Origin: Metopolophium dirhodum
Taxonomy: Eukaryota; Arthropoda; Insecta; Hemiptera; Aphididae
Assembly (NCBI RefSeq): GCF_019925205.1
Contig: NC_083562.1
Location: 2,232,001-2,296,000, forward strand
Length of the DNA: 64,000 nt
Direction: 5' to 3'
The notes beneath the pieces were generated by a model. That model was not told the origin of the DNA, searched no databases, and was given only the letters and a program-made list of their open reading frames with translations. Below, in pieces: positions 24,601 to 35,300 of this stretch (position 1 is the first letter of the stretch; each line of letters starts with the position of its first letter). The position numbers and the translations under genes were made by a program.

Positions 24601-25061
24601 AATGCTTCGATTTTCAGCTTCAGTATCTTGTTCGATAGGGAAAGTGAATCTAGTTAGTGCATTGGGATGTAAAAATTTTAAATACTTAATAGTTTTTAAA
24701 AGCGCCGAGAAAAACAAAATAAAAATTAAGGTAAACCGGGAATTTTTACGCAAAATCGGTTTTCGACAAAATCGATTTTGGTTTTTGGTGTAACTCTAAA
24801 ACAAATGACCGTAGATTCATGACATTTTCACTGGTTGTTTATATTAGCATTTTCTATACACGATAAAATTTTAAAAATATTTTGACTCGTTTTGAGCTAT
24901 TATAAATATTTCATATTTTATTATGTTATGTTATATTAAATTATCTACCTATTTAAGACAAATATCTTTTACGTACCTTCATCTAAGCCAAGTATTTTTA
25001 CTTTTTTTTCTGATGATGTTTTGGAGAAGCATATAATAAATAATATAACATTTAAATACAT
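21671..25061 (-). CDS. CLIP-domain serine protease homologue A with a non-canonical activation site
   Basis: Eight coding exons: 25061-24977, 24433-24218, 24149-24040, 23938-23789, 23706-23594, 22427-22168, 22080-21905 and 21832-21671, all in phase, giving 423 aa. Signal peptide MYLNVILFIICF ends in KILGLDEG; a six-Cys CLIP domain (ending LICCPP) follows; the linker begins KCLEYSK. His57 (TSAHC), Asp102 (DDIALFQLE), Asp194 and Ser195 (GDSGGP) are intact. At the activation site, where genes B and C have AVGG or IVGG, gene A has SYDIPLAKPKEYPHM: Ile16, Val17, Gly18 and Gly19 are all replaced. Further changes are ATSWG for ATGWG and TPVVYCRV for TPGVYTRV, placing Val at position 226 in the S1 pocket. 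The linker has one more intron than B and C. It is an intact frame, so probably a diverged or pseudo-protease and not a dead gene. Confidence 0.88.
24490..24910 (+). repeat. R1 family copy, 3'-truncated
   Basis: In intron 1 of protease A. It starts AGATTCTGAGCG and contains TTTTACAATGATGTGTG, AAAGTGAATCTAGTTAGTGC, GGGAATTTTTACGCAAAATC and GGTGTAACTCTAAAACAAAT. It stops near TTTTGACTCGTTTTGAGCTA. It is non-coding. Confidence 0.7.
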
Positions 25062-25114
25062 AATGTTTTTTATTTAAAAAAATTATAATAAACCCTAAAA
25101 CTAGTAAAACTGCA

Positions 25115-25122
25115 TATTTATA
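25115..25122 (-). promoter_or_regulatory. TATA box of protease A
   Basis: TATAAATA on the minus strand, about 54-61 bp upstream of the ATG at 25061. It would set a start site near 25090 and a short leader. Position and context are good for an insect TATA promoter. Confidence 0.5.
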
Positions 25123-25202
25123 AGAGAGCGGCTGAAGTAGTTGTGTGTTACTGCGATGAATTATTATAATTGCAACTTATGATAATTATGACTGACTGAT
25201 AA

Positions 25203-25230
25203 CAATCGATTGTGTGACAATAATCGATTG
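25203..25230 (-). promoter_or_regulatory. Paired ATCGAT palindromes upstream of protease A
   Basis: CAATCGATTG at 25203-25212 and AATCGATTG at 25222-25230 are two near-identical palindromes 18-19 bp apart, centre to centre, about 150 bp upstream of the start codon. They resemble but do not match the DREF site TATCGATA. A regulatory role is inference. Confidence 0.25.
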
Positions 25231-26429
25231 TCAACATTGGTTCTGAATTAACAACTTTCTCAACCGTTTAAAAAGAACTTATCCTAATTTGTGATCACGA
25301 CTTATAACTTTATATAAACTACAAATTTAAGATATTTACATATTTTTATGTTCAAATGTTCTGACTTTTATTAGTTCGGTGCCACTGATTGGCACTAAAT
25401 AATAATTGGTCGTAATCCACTATCTACCTATGAATTATAACTAATGTTGCATTTTTCTTTTAAGACATCTTAGTTTTTAGCACACTTACGAATATAGTTA
25501 TTTGAAAATCGTTGTTAATGTGCCGTAATACATACATTCAATAATCAGGTTGATAAAAAAAAGTTTAAGTAGTTACAAATTACAAAACTATAGTCAACAT
25601 AGGTGTAATCAAATTTCAAACCCGGTGTTATTGCTATTCCTTATGAAAATGTAATTTAAGTATTGAACATTTGAACGCTGAAAATTTGAAAAGCACAAGG
25701 CCACAAGGTATTTTATCAGTTTATCTATAATATTGTATAATTTTTAAATACCTAGGTACCTCCCTATTATTTTCCATTTTCAAGAAATGAAAAGAACTAG
25801 GTGTTAAAGTGCATAATTCCAGTTTGATAGAAGTATAGAATCGATGAAAGTCAATTATAAGTGGCTAAAATTTCATAAAGTATTAAGAATTACTAAGAAA
25901 ATACTATTGATTTTATTATACCTAGACTAATTAATATTCCATCAAAATCACCATTGATAGATTTGAAATTGCAAACTTTTCCGTTTTATATTTACTAATG
26001 ACTTCAGTTTAGAAATATATCTATTACAGTATACACTACATACAGACTATATATTATAGGTACTAAATACTTATGTTATAAAGTCACTACTAAGTGTCTA
26101 AGTAATAACTAATGTAGTAGGTACCTGTTGTAACACGAGACCACTGATTAAGTAAACAGTGTTTACTTAATAAATGACGAGGCACTCTGAAGACAGTCGG
26201 CAGTAATCACATCAGTTGTAACTATAAGTAAGGAGGTATATACAATATACATTATACTATTCTAATTTCTAATATTACTATAGACTATATAGTAGTAGTA
26301 GTCTATAACTTATAAATGGACGGCTGGACACTGGACAGGCGTACTATATAGACTAAACTACTATCGACTACCTATCGAGTAATTTCATAGTTAATCGTAT
26401 TCGATAGTACCCAAAGTAATCGATAGTAT
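25231..26429. other. Intergenic region upstream of protease A
   Basis: No gene is seen. The one notable item is a perfect 23-bp palindrome with two forkhead-type sites at 26148-26170. Several CGATAGTA words precede the hAT element. Confidence 0.5.
26148..26170. promoter_or_regulatory. Perfect palindrome with two forkhead-type motifs
   Basis: TTAAGTAAACA, a central G, then TGTTTACTTAA. Each half holds GTAAACA/TGTTTAC, the core bound by forkhead (FOX) factors. It lies about 1.1 kb upstream of protease A and 3.7 kb upstream of WRAP53. Binding is inference from the motif only. Confidence 0.3.
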
Positions 26430-28807
26430 AGATCAGGGGTCTCCAAACTGTTTTATTGAAGGGCCACAAAAAATATCAAATGCTCTTAGCGGGCCAATAG
26501 TTTATTAACACATATAATTTTTAATTTTATGAAAATATAGGTATATACAAATATAAGTTAACTTTAAATCTTTTTATAAAATATTGTCTACAATATACTT
26601 AAATATAATTGGTATAAATTTAAATGATAATAATATATACATTGTAATTTTAATAATTTTTTTTTTAATGAGAAGTATGAAATTGATGTTTTTCTGCTAA
26701 TATTCGATCGAATTGAGGTTGTATGTTGCTAGTTCCAATTTTCAAAATTGACTCCAAGTGTTTGTCAGTCATGGCCGATCTATATTTCGATTTGATGTAT
26801 TTCATTTTAGAAAAAGTTTGTTCGCACAAATAAGTCGTAGCAAATACAGATATATCAATTGCAAATTTTTTTAAATTTGGATACTGAATATCTGGGAGAA
26901 ATTTATAAAAATCAACTAAAGTCTCTTCACGATGTTTGATTTTCAGTGCATAATTACTTTGTAAATCAATCATTTCCATTTGAAGGGTAGGAGGTAACTT
27001 CTCAATATCACAACTAAACGGGTTTTGAAAAATATTTATTTCTTCCGATTTTACGTCAAGGTCAGAAAAACGTTGTTTAAATTGGATTTTAAGTTCGGAA
27101 ATTATTTTTTGAGCGAAGTCGACTGGAAATTGTGTTTTTGATTCTTTGTTATATTTATCACAAGTATAGAAAAATGAATAAAACAATTTTTTGAAATTTG
27201 CGTTTCAAATAAAATAAGTTTTTGCCTAAATGATTTTACTAATGTGTAAACATCGAAAATTAGAACATCTCTACCTTGTAATTTTAGGTTGAAGTCGTTC
27301 ATATATTTCGTGATATTCACTAAAAAAGCTAATTTCCAAACCCATTCACTATCTGTAAGTAAAGGCAATGGTCGATTCTTATCAATTAGAAATATTTCAA
27401 TTTCATTTCTTAGTTCAAAAAATCGCTATAAGACTTTTCCGCGACTAAGCCATCGAACTGCTGTAAAATACGGTATATCTGGGTACTCTGTTTCTATTTC
27501 TTTCGAAAAATCTTGAAACTGACGATGCCTAAGTGCGCTCGAGCGAATAAAATTTACTGTTGATATTATTGGATCCATAACACAAGACAAGTCTAAAGTT
27601 TTTCCGCATAATGCCTGCTAATGTATAATACAATGCAAAGTCATTGCCCATTGGTTTAAAACCTTCTTTTTCACAATTCGTAAATATCTGTCCAATTAAA
27701 CCTTTTTTTGTGCCACACATATTTCTTCCGCCATCAGTAGTGATACATTTCAAATTTTCCCACTTCAAATTATATTCTAAAAATGATTTTTCGATAACTT
27801 TAAATATGTCGATACCTGTCGTAGTTCCATGCATGCTATGTACCTACATAAAGTAGTTCATTTGAAATTTCTAAATCTTTATTAACACCTCGAATAAATA
27901 AAAGTAACTGTGACGTATCAGATACATCTGTTGATTCGTCAAGTGCTATACTAAACGAAATGAATTCTTGAGTCTTATTACTAACCTGAGAATTTAAATT
28001 ATTACTAATATCGTCAATTCAACGGGTAACTGTGTTAGCAGAAAGGCTAATGTTTTTAAAAGTATCAATTCTTTCTGGACAAATTTCTTCAACTCCTTGA
28101 ATTATACACTCTTTTATTAAACTACCATCAGAAAACGCTTTTCCTCTTTTTGCCAATAGATGTAAAATACGAAAACTAGCCTTTGTAGCAGCTTCATTAA
28201 TATTTTTTTGTTTTTTAAATAATAATTGTTGTGATGAAAAATTATTTTGAAGTGACTGCAATTTATCTAACCGTAATTTCTCAGTAAATTTTTAAAAAGT
28301 TGTCTTATGTTTCGTTTCATAATGCCTTCGAATATTGTACTCCTTAACTACAGAAATACTTTCTTTGCATATTAAACAAACTATTTTGTCACCTGAATAA
28401 ATGACGAAATAATCCAACGACCACTTTTCATTGAAAACACGACATTCTGAATTTATTTTCCTTTTCAATCCTCTTCCTGACATGTCAAATTGGTGAATTA
28501 ATAGGTAAAGAATAATATTTATAATAAAGACACTGCAAACTTAGACATGTAACTGTACAAACGTTATGAAATGATTTCGTCGTACCGCTCGTCTATGTGA
28601 CTAATCTCTCCGTTATCGACGTTAAAACTAAAAATATAAAAGGAAATTGCAATGTCTGTCGTCATAAATTATGGTACGTGCCCGCGATAACGACTTTTTA
28701 AATTACACATATATTTAGATATCTATATTTTATTTATAGTCTTATGGGTGCTGCGGGCCGTTTAAAACTTGTTCACGGGCCGTAGTTTGGAGACCCCTGC
28801 GCTGGGG
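26430..28807 (-). mobile_element. hAT transposon (GTF2IRD2/ZBED5-like), decayed
   Basis: The terminal inverted repeats include CAGGGGTCTCCAAACT at 26434 and its complement AGTTTGGAGACCCCTG ending at 28799, typical of hAT elements. An exact 8-bp direct repeat GATAGTAT flanks it (26422-26429 and 28808-28815), the hAT target-site size. The interior carries a broken transposase on the minus strand. The element is about 2.4 kb, close to an autonomous length, but no longer codes. Confidence 0.8.
26665..28483 (-). pseudogene. hAT transposase pseudogene (ZBED5/GTF2IRD2/FAM200 type)
   Basis: Protein fragments run in order on the minus strand. An N-terminal BED-like zinc finger comes first (VCLICKESI with NIRRHYETKH, at 28483-28292), then a helical part ending SLSANTVTR (to 28019). 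Next is the RNase H-like core (SIALDESTDVSDT, then KCITTDGGRNMCG near 27740), then AVRWLSRGKVL near 27440. The C-terminal hAT dimerisation region is at 27186-26665 (CEQTFSKMKYIKSKYRSAMT). There are in-frame stops after 28294 and at about 28019. Frame changes occur near 27840, 27610 and 27200. It is therefore dead. Domain order is that of vertebrate and insect GTF2IRD2-like hAT transposases. Confidence 0.8.
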
Positions 28808-29891
28808 GATAGTATCATTGAATTGTCGATTTTCAGTGGCCATGTTTCTAGACAGTGAAACTCGACTTTCAAACTTTCCCGCCTTCGAAACAAGACCGCT
28901 GAAGAGCCAGGCTTTATCACAAATTCTTATCACAAAATCACCTTCTATCACCTTTTTTATATATAAGTGCGATATTTATAATTCGATTGTGTCTCCAAAA
29001 TCGGTACTCACTCACAACTATACGGGGGGGTCCAGGGGTCTAACTATATTTTCCATTCTTCAGTTACCTACGCTACCAACGTGATCGGCAATCCACCGCA
29101 GGTTAATTTAATTAGGTACTCTTCTCATTATGACCGCGATTAGACACAGTCCAATTGCCTACCTATGTGATTTGATGACTGATAGCTAGACAATCGAATA
29201 CCCTATCGATTCTACACTTTTTAAAAACAGGAGATCGTATCCAGCCTATCCATTTACAACGTTTGTGACGGATTGCTAGACACTCTAAGTTTTAAATATT
29301 CCCGCCAAAACGTCAAGCCTTATCTCCAATCCATATCACTAATTCTTATCACAAATCCTAAATTTTCGTCTTACAACTGTCGCGACTTTAATTATTCAAA
29401 CGACTCTTACTCCAAAATCTGTACCCACTCTCAGCGAGTCCAAATGCCCCCGAGTTTCACTTAGAGCTAGTATTTAATATTTCTGTTCGCGTCTTTACTA
29501 TTCAACATTCCAAATTCTAACGACATATTCTGTACTCAGTGATCTTATATTTTATAACAATGTTGTCGTGTTTCGGTTGAAACATAAATTACAATTCAAT
29601 ACTCATTATAAAAGTCGAAGAAAAAAAATTACTTATCAATGCGTTTTATTTATATTAAAACATTATATTGTAGTATACAATTTTTCATAGCAATAGTAAT
29701 ATAGTAAAAATTGAGGTTTAATAGGTACCTGAAATTTACATGATATTTTATTGTTTATTGTTGAATTCATAACCAAATTGCAGATTAAATTTAAAATTGT
29801 ATAATATTACTTGTAACTACTTGTAGGTACCTTATTTTATGTTCAATATTTGAGCTGGTGAGTATACGGACTACATACCCATTGAGGATTG
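28808..29891. other. Upstream region of WRAP53
   Basis: No coding region. Two stretches (about 28846-28945 and 29275-29360) share the order CTAGACA, CCCGCC and TCTTATCACAAA and may be an old duplication. A few GC-rich words near 29010 (ACGGGGGGGTCCAGGGGTC) look like transposon debris. The promoter of the WD40 gene should lie at the right end, but I see no convincing core element. Confidence 0.4.
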
Positions 29892-32299
29892 ATGGATACT
29901 CAAGAAAAAATTATGGAAATCGATCAACCTATCCATTTTAAGGACTTAGAACTCATTTGTTCATGCTCTGATGATTTCCTTGTGAATGACAAAGAATTTC
30001 AGCAATGTTTAAAAGGATGCAAATGGTGAAACAATTTAACTGTCAATAGTTTTGTTAATAATACACATTTTCTAATATAATTTATTATTACAAAAGGTCA
30101 GCTGATGGTCTTAGTATTTTGACAAATAGTGAAGACAGAAGACTTCGAATTTTCAATGTTGAAACAAACGAAATAGATCAATGTAAAAAACAACTTCGTA
30201 AAGTCAATGAGATAAAAGAAGGTGGAACTATATACGATTATGTATGGTACCCGAATACTGTGCAAAAAAGCGATAACGTAAAGTTGTTAGTAAATGTATA
30301 TAAACCAAAATATTAAATTAGTTAATATAAAATGTAATATCAATGATTAAGATAATGTAACACTGTCATTTTTTTCTCCGCCTTACAAGTGCTTAACATA
30401 TCAAATGTATGATCAGCAGATCACGTTTAGTTTCGTTAGTTTAAAAATTAGAGTGAATCGACCTATTAAGAAACTTAATGGTAAGAACATTATCTGTGTT
30501 TGTATACAGGTTATTCACAATAATTCAATTTTTAAGTGAGTTATGAGCATTTTTAATTTATGCTATATAAGTAAAAATTGAACTATCGTAAAAAAACCCA
30601 CGTACAAAAACGGATAATGTTCTTACCATCAAATTTCATAGTAGGTTGATTCACTCAAATTTTTAAACTAACAAAGCTAATTGTGATCTGCTGAGACGCT
30701 GAGTGTAAATTTGTTATGTTACACACTTGTAAGACCTCCACAACAAATGCCAGTGTTACGTTCTCTTAATGTCATGATATTTTCAGAATTTTGAGTACTA
30801 GCAGTCGATCACCTATTCATCTCTGGAATGCTGTAGATGGACAATTAGAAGCCACATATAGAGTATATGATCAGTATGTTTATTTGTTTCTATACATTAA
30901 TACATTTTAATTACGTGCATTTAATATTTAATAAGATTTACATGTTACATGTAAATAATATTCTCCTTAATTTAAATATTGTTTCCTACAAAATCTGGTA
31001 ACACTTATTATATGGTTAATTTCAAACTTATAAATCACCCTGTTGCCATTGTAATGTTCCCTGTTATATAAAACTATTAATTTGGATAAATTTTATCTTA
31101 ATATTTATTTTCTAACAGTGTTGATGAAGTTGCACATGTCAACTCATTATGCTTTAACTGGTCTGGAGAAGAAATTTACTGCGGTAGTTATGGCAAATTA
31201 AATATCTTTCGTACAGACCGTCCGGGACGTGAATTTATTGAAATATCTACCAAAACAGATTTGCATAGATCAATCATATCGACCATAGCTATGAATCCAG
31301 TAGACAGAAGTATTTTTGCTGTTGGTACATATAGTAAAGATATTGGTGAGTTCTTCTTTGAAATTATTATTAGTGTAGTATTGTGTATTTAACAAAAGAT
31401 TTTGCCTAGGTATTTACGGTGGTAATCAACTGATGTACATATTAAGGGGACATACATCAGGAATTACCCAATTACAATTTTCACCTGATGGGTTGAAATT
31501 ATATTCAGGGAGCAGAAAAGGTGATAATGATATTGTATGTTGGGATTTAAGGAATGTTGGACAAACTCTATATTCTGCTAAAAGAACAGTGACTACTAAT
31601 CAAAGAATTTGTTTTGACATTTCATCGGATGGACAATATTTACTTTCAGGTAGAACCATCTAATTTTAAAATAATTATTCATAAATAAGGTGATTTGCCT
31701 CTATATAATAAACTTTCAACATTTCAATAACTGATATATATGAATGTTGATTTATTTATATAAAATACTTATAAGTCTTAACAGTTGTAAAATATCATTA
31801 ATATCACTAATGTGAATATCTTTAGGAAATTGTACAGGTGAAATTAGTACTTGGAAACTAGACCAGAATATTGAAAAGTCTGATGGCGTAGAAAGTGTTC
31901 TTACTTTAAATTCTAAAATTTCTGTTCATAACGATTGTGTCAATGGTGTCAGGTTAGTAATAACACAAACTATATATTATGTAGTCTCTGGTAATAATCA
32001 TAATAACTAATAAATAATAATTATAATATTAGAAAAACTATTAAAAAAATTATTTAATGTAAGACCACTCATTTTCATTTATTTTTCAAAAGAATTGTGT
32101 TGATAAAATACGTCATAGAAAAAAAACCTTATTATATTTTGTTATTAATTAGTAACATTTTAAAACTATTTTCAGTTTGCATCCAACTCTTCCTTTATTA
32201 GCAACAGCATCTGGACAGAGGCACAACGAAGAAAATGATGACGATGAACAAATATTGAAAGACACTGATATTAGTTTAAAACTTTGGAAGATAATTTAA
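29892..32299 (+). CDS. WRAP53: WRAP53/TCAB1 (WDR79) homologue, WD40 scaRNA- and telomerase-RNA-binding protein
   Basis: Seven coding exons: 29892-30025, 30097-about 30285, 30787-30873, 31119-31345, 31410-31649, 31826-31952 and 32176-32299, giving about 375 aa. The order matches vertebrate WRAP53 through the whole propeller: ILTNSEDRRLRIFN, TIYDYVWYP, SRSPIHLWNAVDG, FNWSGEEIYCG, FRTDRPGRE, LRGHTSGITQLQFSPDG, DNDIVCWDLR, TTNQRICFDISSDGQYL, HNDCVNGVSLHPTLPLLATASGQR, of which each piece is quoted in part. The human protein's Pro-rich N-terminal region is absent. WRAP53 binds the CAB box of H/ACA scaRNAs and telomerase RNA in Cajal bodies; that role here is inferred from orthology. The exon 2 donor is the one uncertain border: phase requires GTTAGT at 30286 or GTTGTT at 30283. 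Stop codons of this gene and aminopeptidase N are 98 bp apart. Confidence 0.9.
30357..30759. mobile_element. Foldback MITE in WRAP53 intron 2
   Basis: Long imperfect inverted repeat. GTAACACTG at 30357 pairs with CAGTGTTAC ending 30759, and further in TTTAAAAATTAGAGTGAATC pairs with GATTCACTCAAATTTTTAAA. The innermost pair GGTAAGAACATTATC and GATAATGTTCTTACC flanks a loop of about 110 bp. Arms are about 130-175 bp. It is non-coding. A relative lies at 41805-41951. Confidence 0.7.
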
Positions 32300-32380
32300 A
32301 TTACAAATTAAAAATTTATAACTTATATTGTTAATTATTTTTAACAATACAAATGATACATCGATATACAATTAATAACT

Positions 32381-32386
32381 AATAAA
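32381..32386 (+). terminator. Poly(A) signal of WRAP53
   Basis: AATAAA 82 bp beyond the WRAP53 stop. Cleavage 15-25 bp further would fall at the aminopeptidase N stop codon. The nearest canonical AATAAA for the opposite gene (minus strand, 32194-32199) is inside the last WRAP53 coding exon. The two transcripts therefore probably overlap tail to tail. Confidence 0.5.
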
Positions 32387-32397
32387 TACTCTGTTAG

Positions 32398-35300
32398 TTA
32401 TTGTATTACATTGAAATAATTAATATTTACTAGTGTTACAAAAATCAAAGATAAAACAATAACATTAAAGTACTGGTATGAGTTTGAAATGGCGCTGGAT
32501 GGTGCTATGGTTGTTGGACTGGGTGGATCGAACCATTCGTGCATAAGTGGGTGACACCTCTCAAAATAAGCAGAATTGAGTTCCACTTCTTTGTATGAAT
32601 CATCAAATGATTCTTTCAATGCTGGCGATAAATAAGTAAATCTTCTGATTGCATTTATCTAGAAAAATAATTATAAAAATAGAGTCAATTATAACATGCG
32701 GCATATCACATGAGACATAAAATTGTATTTAATTATTATTTTTTCATTATTGCTTTATTTTAATAATAACATGTATTATATACCTCATTAATTTCCTTCA
32801 CTGTTGCAACACTTGAAGCCAAATATGAGTACATAAGCATAATCATTTCTTCGCCTTCCCACATATTACTCAGAGATTCGTTGATTTTGTTTTGTAAAAA
32901 TTCGGTTGTTACATTAATACCAACTGGGGTTGATGTCAGTGATTTAAACACAGTTTTATAATCTTGTGGACGTATTGGACAATTACCATCGAGTAAAAGG
33001 TTTAAATAGCTAAAATACAATGGATATTATGTTTGATATTAGAATTTAGTTATTTAATGTTTTTTTTTTTTAATCAATATGTTATATTTACTTGGACAAT
33101 ATTGTGCTATTTGTGCTGCAAGCCAATGCTAATAGTGATGCTTGTCTTTCTGAGGTTGATGATGTTTTTTTAAATAATTCAAAAACATTATTCCATGTTT
33201 CGGTAGTTCCATTTTTGACACCATTACAGAGGGCTGCTTCTTTTACATCCGGCGGTATTCTATTGAGAGAAAACATAGAAATTAATTTTGAACAAATTAT
33301 GACTGTACCTATTAATCAATTTATAAATTACTCTGTTCCGTTTTTTTCCCACGCGTTAAAATAGTTTAAAGTTGATTTAACACATGATTCAACATCTAAT
33401 TTACATGCCCAATTTGAGAATGCTTGCATACTAGTCTTTGTCAAATGTTTGCCGTCATTTTTCTCGTATTGGTCACTGACTTTTTTATATGCTATTTCCG
33501 CATACGTTTTTGCAAAATCCTAAGGTTTTAACATTTTTTATTAGATTGAATATGTTTAAAAAATATGATTTTAAAAAACTAAAAAGTTGTATTACTTTTA
33601 CTTGAGCTCCTGTATGTGGACAACGTCTCAATCGTTCTACAATGAATGACATACTATTTAACACTGAGTACCATGGAATATAATCATCTTCTTTCTGTAA
33701 ATAAGACACTAAAGTAAATGGTACAAAATGTGATAATTCGCCTGCTCGTGCTAAGTTGAATGAATCATCAATCAGTTGTGCTCTATTAAGAACATGTATT
33801 GTTTTTGGGTTGTACTTCAGTTCAGCAATTAGTCGATTCCAGTTTTTAAGATCATAATTAACTCTATAAAAACCTTAAAGGAAATATATACATTTATTTT
33901 AATAGAAATGATCTATAAAACAGATACAGTTAGTAGGTATAGGTATTAATAGGAAGTCTCACCTGTTGATTGAAGATTAAATATTACCCATCCTTCATCA
34001 GACAAAAGTGGTATAGTGATTCCGGTTTCTTTATTAGTCAGCCAAACGGTTGGTTGAAGATTATTAAATTGTTTGTGTAATTGCGTAGTATATGAAAGAC
34101 CTATATGCCACAAAGTTGTAGTATTTGATTTAGGTACATCCACTTGATATTTTTTCTATGGAAATAATTATTTTAATGCCATTAAAAGTTTAATCGATTG
34201 AATATTGGTACCTAGCCACCTAGGTACTTATATCAAACATTATCATAGGTCAGACACCGTGGCAGGGGAAGCCTATTTATTCAAGCCCTTATTCGTGCAT
34301 TTGCATATTATTCCTGGTAGTTCTTGTACCAACCTACATATACGATGTAAGTACAACTGTACAAATTACTATTTACAACTTGATGAAAAAACCAAAATTG
34401 TTGGGCTTACATTTACATATTTTGGAGCTTTAAGGGCATTTATTTATTTATTTCAACTTATAATATACTACATACATATTATATAATATTTACATATTTG
34501 ATATTTCTATATTAAGTTGATACCTACTCCCTGTAAGCAAAGCTTGTGGCGGAGGTAGGGAGTCTTTTCTATACTTATTTATATTACTACACAGTTAATA
34601 ACTTATAGCTTTAATTTAATTTTTAAACATAATTAAAAATAATAACTTATTGATAATATGTATAACAAAACATATCAAAAAAATATATACAATAATAATT
34701 ATAATGAGACACTAGCACGAATTAAGATATACCTATATCTTAATTATATCTTAATTCGTGGACACTAGTCAAACGATCGCATGTACATGTTTTTAATTGC
34801 TAATTTAAATTTATTTACATTATATATTTGCTTACTTTCCGTAGGTAGTTGGTTAAACAATTTAATAGGTACCTTTATTTATATAGTAGTTTGACATTAA
34901 TGTGGTATTTAGTTTAATTAGTCTTAAATTTCCATTGTTCTCTCCTCTAGTTTTATTTTTATATATATTATGGTATTCATAATCACTTTTATTCGTGAAC
35001 ACTTTAATAATTGTGTAGTAGGCATAGTAGCATACTTTGGTGCATTTATTTTTTTTTTGTAAGGCAAGGTAAAAAAAAAACAAGGTAACCGCTCTGTAGT
35101 AGTGCTGTATAGTATACCTAGATGTAAAGTGTACCTATTTCGTCATTGTAATAATAGATGATGTGACGGATATGTTAAATTTTAATTTAATTTTAAATAA
35201 TTGCATAGGTCAAACGATTCTGAACAGGGACGATTTGTCAGCAATATATCTATTACTAAAAGTATTTATATAATTATATTAAGGTATATTTAGGTATTTG

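Noticed and set aside
33092..33364. 90-residue plus-strand frame in the aminopeptidase N region
   Set aside because: It is the antisense shadow of two coding exons of aminopeptidase N.
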